Assembly: GCF_021277265.1 (NCBI RefSeq)
Contig: NZ_JAJSOH010000016.1
Location: 1-64,000 of the forward strand
DNA length: 64,000 bases
From: Kineosporia rhizophila
Lineage (GTDB): Bacteria > Actinomycetota > Actinomycetes > Actinomycetales > Kineosporiaceae
Direction of reading: 5' to 3'
In this document: positions 58,654 to 64,000 of the stretch, piece after piece
Numbering within the stretch: the stretch's first letter is position 1
How the letters are laid out: each line of letters opens with the position of its first letter
The notes under the pieces: generated by a model
Told to the model about the DNA's origin: nothing
The model's input: only the letters and a program-made list of their open reading frames with translations
The model's database searches: none
Translations under genes and position numbers: made by a program

Positions 58654-59937
58654 ATGAGTCTTCCCCGCCGCCTGGTCATCATCGTCCGGGCCGACCCGGT
58701 GATCTGTGGTCACTCCGGTGAGGCGCGCAACCTCGCCGAGGTCGCCCTGACCCGCGGTTTCGACGACGTGCGCCTGCTCACCTGGCCGATGCCGGCGCTG
58801 GAGGCGGCCGGCCTGCCGCTGAAACCCCTGGACGGGCTGCTGCCCTACAGCCCCGGCATCACGGTCGAGCGCCCGGAGCCGGTCGGCGACTACCGGGTGC
58901 CCGACGGCCGCTACCTGGCCGGGCTGACCGGGCGGCTGGTCGAGCTGCTGAGCGAGCCGGTGCCCACCGTCTGCCTGTCGATGTACCTGGTGCCGCACAT
59001 GAACGTGGTGATCGACGCGGTCACCGCCGCCCGCGCCGCCGGGCTGCGGCCGCAGGTGCGCACCATGGCCAAGGCGGTCGGCTCGGACGTGACCAACGTC
59101 ATCCGCAACGCCCTGCGGGACAACCACTTCGGCGCCGCCATCGCCCTGTTCACCACCTTCCTGGCCAACGACGAGCTGATCGCGGTCTCGGAGTACACCC
59201 GCGACGAGATCGTGGCCTGCGCCGAGGAGGTGGACCGGGTCGTCGGCACCTCCTTCGCCGGGCCGTGCCGCAGCCGGGTGGTGATCGGCTATCCCCCGAT
59301 CGACACCTCGGCCTACCTCGACCCGGCCCCCGAGGCGGTCGAGGCCGCCCTGGCCCGCCGCGGCCTGGAGCGCGACGGCTACGTCCTGTTCCTGTCCCGG
59401 GTGGCCCGCGCCAAGGGCGTCTACGACCTGGTCACCGCCTTCGGCCAGGCCCGCTGCCGGGAGCAGGTGAAGCTGGTGATCGCCGGCACCGGGCCCGCTC
59501 TGGAGCACATCCAGGCAATGGCCCTGGAGGACGAGCGGATCGTCTTCCTGACCGACGTGGACGACGAGGAGAAGCCGCTGCTGATGAACGGCTGCGCGGC
59601 CTACACCCTGCCCACCAAGCCCGAGCCCGACTTCGTCGAGACCTTCGGCATCGCCCTGGTGGAGAAGATGCTCTCCGGCGGCGGCCCGGTGATCACCACC
59701 CTGACCGGAGGCACCGGCGAGGCGGTCGGCGACACCGCGATCGTGGTCGAGGCCGGCTCGGTCACCGCCCTGGCCGAGGCGATGGACCACGCCGTGCTCG
59801 AACTGAGCACCGACGAGCGGCGCCGGATGGCCCAGCGGGCCCGCGAGTACGCCCTGGCCTTCGACCGGGAGCCGGTGTTCGACGCCCACTTCGGCCCCCA
59901 GGACAGCCCGGTGGCCCAGATGCAGAACGCCCAGTGA
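58654..59937 (+). CDS. GT4-type glycosyltransferase
   Basis: This encodes 427 residues from ATG at 58654. The N-terminal Rossmann half starts LVIIVRADPVICGHSGEARNLAEVALTRG and includes VSEYTRDEIVACAEEV (the S-x-x-T/A hinge). The C-terminal half has the donor-binding features of family 4: VLFLSRVARAKGVYDLVTAFGQA, LVIAGTGPALEHI, and the EX7E motif ETFGIALVE (about residues 330-338). Donor and acceptor are unknown. Co-orientation 17 bases after the GH92 gene suggests one operon that both trims and builds a mannose-containing glycan. Confidence 0.9.
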   Translation: MSLPRRLVIIVRADPVICGHSGEARNLAEVALTRGFDDVRLLTWPMPALEAAGLPLKPLDGLLPYSPGITVERPEPVGDYRVPDGRYLAGLTGRLVELLSEPVPTVCLSMYLVPHMNVVIDAVTAARAAGLRPQVRTMAKAVGSDVTNVIRNALRDNHFGAAIALFTTFLANDELIAVSEYTRDEIVACAEEVDRVVGTSFAGPCRSRVVIGYPPIDTSAYLDPAPEAVEAALARRGLERDGYVLFLSRVARAKGVYDLVTAFGQARCREQVKLVIAGTGPALEHIQAMALEDERIVFLTDVDDEEKPLLMNGCAAYTLPTKPEPDFVETFGIALVEKMLSGGGPVITTLTGGTGEAVGDTAIVVEAGSVTALAEAMDHAVLELSTDERRRMAQRAREYALAFDREPVFDAHFGPQDSPVAQMQNAQ

Positions 59938-59941
59938 ACCG

Positions 59942-59977
59942 GGCCCGGGTGGCGCTTGCCGAAGGGCCACCCGGGCC
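59942..59977. terminator. Convergent hairpin terminator
   Basis: GGCCCGGGTGGC (59942-59953) and GCCACCCGGGCC (59966-59977) form a perfect 12-bp stem. It lies between the glycosyltransferase gene and the convergent serine hydrolase gene. Confidence 0.8.
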
Positions 59978-59983
59978 GGATCG

Positions 59984-61219
59984 CTACCGCAGGGCGCTGG
60001 TCAGCCCGGCCACGTCCGAGTACGTGCCGGAGGGGGCCTTCTTGCCGAACATCGCACACACAGCGGTGGTCTGGGCCTCCCCGTACGCCTGGGCATAGGT
60101 GGCCAGGGCCGGGTCGTTCTCGTCGGCGACCGCGATCAGCGCGGTGTTGACGTCACCGGAGACCGAGCGTTTGCCGTCGGCGCTGACCAGGGTGGTGGTG
60201 CCGTGCCCGAGGGTGCCGCCGTCGTGGCCCCAGGCCGTGCCGCAGGCCGTGTCCGTCGCGAAGAGCCCCAGCCCGTAACGGAAGGCGCCCTCCTCGTCGA
60301 CGTCGACGGTCTTCTTCATCTCGGCCAGCTGGGCGGCCGGCAGCACCTTCCCGGACAGCAGGGCGCTGTAGAAGGTGCTCAGGTCGCGCGAGGTCGAGAC
60401 CACTGCACCGGCGGCGCCGGCCCAGCTGAGGGTGTGCCCGGAGGTGTCGGTGTAGCTGAACTTGCTGTCGGCGATCTCGGCCGCGTAGCCGTGGGCGAAG
60501 CCCGGGCCGGTGTCCTTGACGAACGGGTCGGCCAGGTAGGTGTCGCGCAGCTTCAGCGGCTTGGCGATGCGTTCCTGGACGAGGTGTTTCACCGGGTGCC
60601 CGGTGACCTTGCGCAGCAGCTCGCCGAGCACGATGTAGTTGGTGTTGGAGTAGTACCAGCCCTGGCCCGGCTGGAAGTAGGGCTTGTGGGTGAAGGCGCC
60701 CTTCAGGATCTCCTGCGGGGTGACCACGCGGGTCGGATCGGTCAGGGCGCCGGAGATGAAGTCCTCGTCCTCGGTGTAGTTGAACAGACCGCTGGTGTGC
60801 TGCAGCAGCATCCGCACGGTGATGTTCTTCCCGTCGGGCACCACCCCGGGCAGGTACTGCTCCACCGGCGCGTCGAGTTTCACCTTGCCCTGGGCCACCA
60901 GCTGCAGGGTCAGGACGGAGACGAAGGTCTTGGTCTGGCTGCCCGCCTCGTACTGGTCCTTGTTCCGGATGCGCCGCTGGGTGTTCAGGTCGGCCAGGCC
61001 CGCGGTGGCGGTGCGCACCTGCTGCCCGTCGTTCACCCGGACCAGGTAGCCGACCGCCCCGGCCTCGACCATCGCGTCGGCGGTGCGCTGCAGATCGTTC
61101 TTGGGCCGGTCAGGGCCTGCGGCCTGTGCGGTCGTGCCGGCCAGAGCTGTGGTGGCCAGCACCGCCGCGACGCCGAACGCCGTGGCTGCGCTGCGGCTGA
61201 GATGCCGAGTACTCGTCAT
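59984..61219 (-). CDS. Secreted serine hydrolase (class C beta-lactamase/DD-peptidase type)
   Basis: This encodes 411 residues from ATG at 61219. The signal peptide ends near residue 33 (AFGVAAVLATTALAGTTAQA). The penicillin-recognising triad is complete: S94-x-x-K97 in AGSQTKTF, Y190-S-N192 in WYYSNTNY, and H332-D-G334 in WGHDGGT. The set and spacing resemble the Streptomyces R61 DD-carboxypeptidase. Likely roles are peptidoglycan trimming or hydrolysis of D-amino-acid esters. It stands alone, convergent with the glycan operon. Confidence 0.92.
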   Translation of the reverse strand: MTSTRHLSRSAATAFGVAAVLATTALAGTTAQAAGPDRPKNDLQRTADAMVEAGAVGYLVRVNDGQQVRTATAGLADLNTQRRIRNKDQYEAGSQTKTFVSVLTLQLVAQGKVKLDAPVEQYLPGVVPDGKNITVRMLLQHTSGLFNYTEDEDFISGALTDPTRVVTPQEILKGAFTHKPYFQPGQGWYYSNTNYIVLGELLRKVTGHPVKHLVQERIAKPLKLRDTYLADPFVKDTGPGFAHGYAAEIADSKFSYTDTSGHTLSWAGAAGAVVSTSRDLSTFYSALLSGKVLPAAQLAEMKKTVDVDEEGAFRYGLGLFATDTACGTAWGHDGGTLGHGTTTLVSADGKRSVSGDVNTALIAVADENDPALATYAQAYGEAQTTAVCAMFGKKAPSGTYSDVAGLTSALR

Positions 61220-61298
61220 GGTCCCCCCTCGTTGTTACGCCTTTGTGACCCCTCGTCTGTTTCAGACGAACCGCAACGCCGATCAGTGCCCGGAGCAC

Positions 61299-62918
61299 CT
61301 ACAACCGGTGCAGGCGCAACTGCAGCATCAGGGCGAACCGCTGTTCGGCGTCAGCCAGGTCGATCTCACCGACCTCGCCGGCCCGCCGCAGCCGGTACCG
61401 AAAGGTGTTCGCATGCACGTACATCGCCCCGGCGGCCGCGTTGACGTCACCGAAGGCGTCCAGCCAGGCCCGCAACGTCCCGACCAGGTCGCTGCCGTGC
61501 GCCCGGTCGTAGTCGATCAGCCGGGCCAGCGCGCCCCCGGGCTCCTCGCCGCGCGCGGCCACCTGATCCCGCAGCTCCAGCAGCAGGGCCTCGGCCTGGA
61601 CGTCGTCAAGGTGGGCCACCCGGCGTCCGCGCGGGCTCTCCCGCAACACCCGCAGAATGCGGTCGGTGCCCGAACGGGCCCGGACCAGGCCGGTCACGTC
61701 GTGAGCCACCGGACCGATCGCGACCACCGGCCGCAGGCGCTCCCCCACCCGGTCCAGGAAGTCCCGCGCGATCCGGCCGCCGGGCTCAAGCGCCGATCCT
61801 GGCGGCGAAGGCACCAACCCGTAGACCACACCACTGATCAGAGCCGCGGCCGAACCCGGGTGCAGCGCGCCCAGGTGCATCGCGAACGCATCGGCCAGGC
61901 GTTGCTGCTCCTGGGCCGAGACACTGGCACTCACAGCCGGGTTCGTCATCGCCACGCCGAACACCATCAGTGAGCCCCCGGACAACCCGAGCCGGTCCAG
62001 CGCCTCCCCCGCCCCGGCACCTCCGGCCAGGGCGGTGCTCAGCAGGTCGGCCCGCACCCGGCGCTGCACATCGGCCCCGGCCCGCACCCGCAGCAGGTGC
62101 AGGGCGACCAGTTTCGCGGCCTCGCCGAAGGCCTCGGCCCGGGCCTCGCTGAGCCGGTGCGGCGTGGCCGCCCAGATCGAGCCCAGCACCTCGTCGCCGG
62201 CCCGCACCGCGATCGCCACCCGGGGCACCGGCACGGAGTCGCCGAACTGCACCGTGTCCACGTAGACCGGCCGGTCCGAGCGGTAGAGCTCGCGGAAGAC
62301 GCCGCGCTCGCTCAGCACGGCCACCACGTCGTCGGGGACATGACGTCCGAGGATGGTCTCCACCCGGGAGGCGTCGGCCTCGTTCTGCCGGCCGGAGAAG
62401 GCCAGGACGCGGGAGCGGCGGTCCTCGATCGTGATCGGGGCGTCCATCAGGGCCGCGACGGCGTTGGCGACCGCGAACAGGTCACCGGCGGGCAGGCCTC
62501 CGAGCGAGTCCGGTTCCACCGGGCCGACGTCGCCCTCGGCCAGCAGTGACCGCAGCAGCGCGGCCAGGTGCGCCCAGGGCACGCCCCGGCTGAGCCCCAG
62601 CAGGCACACCCCGGCCTGGTCGGCGGCGGCCCGGACCGACGCCGGGGCCGGGACCGGCGCCCGCACCACCAGGGCGAGCGCCTGGTCCCGGCCCAGCCGT
62701 TCCAGCAGGCCGATCACCTCCTGCGCGGTCTGCAACCCCACCCCCAGCACCACCGCGTGCGGAGGCAGCGGCGGCTCGTCGACCGGGTCGTGGATCACGA
62801 CGGCGCTGATCTCTTCCGGCCGCTGCGCCTGCCCGTGCACCACGTCGAGCAAGGTCACGCCCAGGTCTTCCAGCACCCGGCCCAGACTTGGGCGGTACCG
62901 GTCCGGGGTGGCGGGCAT
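61299..62918 (-). CDS. PucR-family regulator
   Basis: This encodes 539 residues from ATG at 62918, which overlaps the upstream stop by one base (TGATG). The N-terminal PucR domain (ISAVVIHDPVDEPPLPPHAVVLGVGLQTAQEVIGLL) is followed by a GAF-like middle (about 150-280) and the C-terminal helix-turn-helix LDAFGDVNAAAGAMYVHANT, FRYRLRRAGEVGEIDLADAE, QRFALMLQLRL. PucR proteins activate purine or amino-acid catabolism genes. Coupling to an OSBS/racemase-type gene suggests that pathway is its target. Confidence 0.93.
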   Translation of the reverse strand: MPATPDRYRPSLGRVLEDLGVTLLDVVHGQAQRPEEISAVVIHDPVDEPPLPPHAVVLGVGLQTAQEVIGLLERLGRDQALALVVRAPVPAPASVRAAADQAGVCLLGLSRGVPWAHLAALLRSLLAEGDVGPVEPDSLGGLPAGDLFAVANAVAALMDAPITIEDRRSRVLAFSGRQNEADASRVETILGRHVPDDVVAVLSERGVFRELYRSDRPVYVDTVQFGDSVPVPRVAIAVRAGDEVLGSIWAATPHRLSEARAEAFGEAAKLVALHLLRVRAGADVQRRVRADLLSTALAGGAGAGEALDRLGLSGGSLMVFGVAMTNPAVSASVSAQEQQRLADAFAMHLGALHPGSAAALISGVVYGLVPSPPGSALEPGGRIARDFLDRVGERLRPVVAIGPVAHDVTGLVRARSGTDRILRVLRESPRGRRVAHLDDVQAEALLLELRDQVAARGEEPGGALARLIDYDRAHGSDLVGTLRAWLDAFGDVNAAAGAMYVHANTFRYRLRRAGEVGEIDLADAEQRFALMLQLRLHRL

Positions 62919-64000
62919 CAGGCCAGGCTAGCGACCCATTCGGTGCTGGTGGTGACCTCGGCCAGCCGGTCGGGCAGGGGCAGCAGCCCCAGTCCCGGCC
63001 CCTGCGGCACCGGCAGATGGCCGTCCTGCAGCACGAACGGCTCGGTGATGTCGGCGGCGTAGTAGCGGCCGGAGGACGAGGTGTCTCCGGGCAGGGTGAA
63101 TCCGGGCAGGGCGGCCAGGGCCACGTTGGCGGCGCGGCCGATCCCGGTCTCCAGCATTCCGCCGCACCAGACCGGCACACCGGCCGCCACGCACACGTCG
63201 TGGATGCGGCGGGCCTCCAGGTATCCCCCGACCCGGCCGGGCTTGATGTTGACGATCTGGCAGGCGCCCAGCCGGATCGCGGCGGCCGCCGAGTGCGCCG
63301 AGACGATCGACTCGTCCAGGCAGACCGGTGTGCGGATGCGCTGCTGCAGGTCGGCGTGCCCGAGCACGTCCTCCTCCGGCAGCGGCTGCTCGATCAGCAG
63401 CAGATCGAAGGGGTCCAGCTCCGCCAGCCGGCGCCAGTCCGCCAGCCGGTACGCGGCGTTCGCGTCCACCTGCAGCAGCACGTCGTCACCGAACCGCTCA
63501 CGCACCGCCCGCACCGGCGCCGTGTCCCACCCCGGCTCGATCTTCAGCTTGATCCGGACGTAGCCCTCGTCCAGATATCCCTGCACCGCATCCAGCAGCG
63601 CCGGCACCGAATCCATGATCCCGACCGAGACGCCGCACGGCACCCGATCCCGCACCGCCCCCAGCTCCCGTGCGAAAGACCGCCCCTCAGCTCGCAGCTC
63701 GGCATCCAGAACGGCCGCCTCCAGCGCCGCGATCGCCATCCGGTGGCCGTAGAAGCGCGAAAGCACCTCGGCCACCTGATGTGCCCCGGCCAGCTCGACC
63801 CCCGCCAGCGCCGGGATCAGGAAGCGGCGCAGAACATCAGCCGCTCCTTCGACGTACTCCGAGGAGTACACCGGCTCCGACAGGGCCACGCACTCGCTCC
63901 AGCCCTCGCCCACGTCCGTGACCGCCCGCAGCAGCAGGATGTCCCGGCTGGTCTGGGTCCCGAACGAGGTCCGGAACGGCGACACCAGTGGCATCTCGAC
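62918..64000 (-). CDS. o-Succinylbenzoate synthase / N-acylamino-acid racemase (5' end outside window)
   Basis: At least 361 codons of an enolase-superfamily enzyme are present; the frame stays open to the right edge (VEMPLVSPFRTSFGTQ), so the true start is beyond it. Active-site residues: KxK in RIKLKIEPG, metal ligands D in LLQVDANAAY, E in LLIEQPLPEED and D in CLDESIVSA, and the second lysine in QIVNIKPGRVGG. This is the OSBS/NSAR subgroup, in which one scaffold makes o-succinylbenzoate for menaquinone or racemises N-succinyl-amino acids. The coupled PucR gene and absence of men genes favour the racemase role here. Confidence 0.88.
   Translation of the reverse strand, partial: VEMPLVSPFRTSFGTQTSRDILLLRAVTDVGEGWSECVALSEPVYSSEYVEGAADVLRRFLIPALAGVELAGAHQVAEVLSRFYGHRMAIAALEAAVLDAELRAEGRSFARELGAVRDRVPCGVSVGIMDSVPALLDAVQGYLDEGYVRIKLKIEPGWDTAPVRAVRERFGDDVLLQVDANAAYRLADWRRLAELDPFDLLLIEQPLPEEDVLGHADLQQRIRTPVCLDESIVSAHSAAAAIRLGACQIVNIKPGRVGGYLEARRIHDVCVAAGVPVWCGGMLETGIGRAANVALAALPGFTLPGDTSSSGRYYAADITEPFVLQDGHLPVPQGPGLGLLPLPDRLAEVTTSTEWVASLA

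Noticed and set aside
62918..63994. Complete OSBS gene starting at ATG 63994
   Set aside because: The frame remains open to the edge and the family has further residues before MPLVSPF, so the real start lies outside the window.
1..64000. tRNA or rRNA genes
   Set aside because: No cloverleaf with a TTCGA-type loop or rRNA-like stretch was found by eye in the gaps between genes. A covariance-model scan would be decisive.

Overview
The window is very GC-rich and has closely packed genes with many GTG starts. It encodes a mycothiol-dependent-type enzyme, a SigE-family sigma factor, an ECF42 sigma factor with its YCII partner, a LAL-type LuxR regulator, a PucR regulator, a roadblock protein and many TetR/MarR/XRE/HxlR regulators. 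This fits a soil-type Actinomycetota chromosome. A relative of Kineosporia is my guess at the family and is weakly supported. No rRNA, tRNA, CRISPR array, phage or plasmid replication genes were seen. The only mobile element is the end of an IS5-type transposase at the left edge.

Layout. 1-1642: IS end, a small S1-like protein and a large protein of unknown family. 1701-9456: stress and detoxification genes paired with local regulators: XRE regulator/zinc alcohol dehydrogenase, OYE reductase/TetR with a perfect palindromic operator, MarR/HSL esterase, and a peptidase E-like protein. Inside this stretch, a deletion has fused the ends of a divergent hxlR/oxidoreductase pair. 9487-12811: an intact sigma factor/membrane-partner operon faces a dead paralogue of the same operon. 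12996-22537: a secreted GH43 enzyme, a RibD-like reductase, ECF42 sigma plus YCII protein, a luciferase-like oxidoreductase, a mycothiol-dependent-type enzyme, a secreted RTX protein, an MFS exporter, and a third sigma/anti-sigma-like pair. 22665-32117: a cupin, a sugar-binding lipoprotein translationally coupled to a membrane diguanylate cyclase, an SDR, an ABC exporter, an ABC-2-like membrane protein and an unknown protein. 32183-43449: AraC/cupin, hydrolases, small PH/SHOCT proteins, an acyl-CoA dehydrogenase, a DJ-1/PfpI protein with a NemR-like regulator sharing one operator sequence, a broken threonine aldolase and an orphan roadblock operon. 43679-52680: a two-component system with a membrane protein, a nonsense-interrupted acetyltransferase, a flavodoxin-like reductase, a DUF5996 protein and a LAL regulator. 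52790-59937: a decayed peptidoglycan-binding protein, then a glycan locus (discoidin/beta-helix protein, GH92 mannosidase, GT4 glycosyltransferase). 59984-64000: a secreted serine hydrolase, then an OSBS/N-acylamino-acid racemase gene coupled to a PucR regulator.

Three themes stand out. First, many enzyme genes sit next to their own regulator with a readable operator. Second, the region carries at least five broken genes, two of them through a TGG-to-TGA change. Third, the most unusual arrangement is the solute-binding lipoprotein coupled to a c-di-GMP synthase with no permease or ATPase nearby, which suggests extracellular sugar sensing linked to c-di-GMP.
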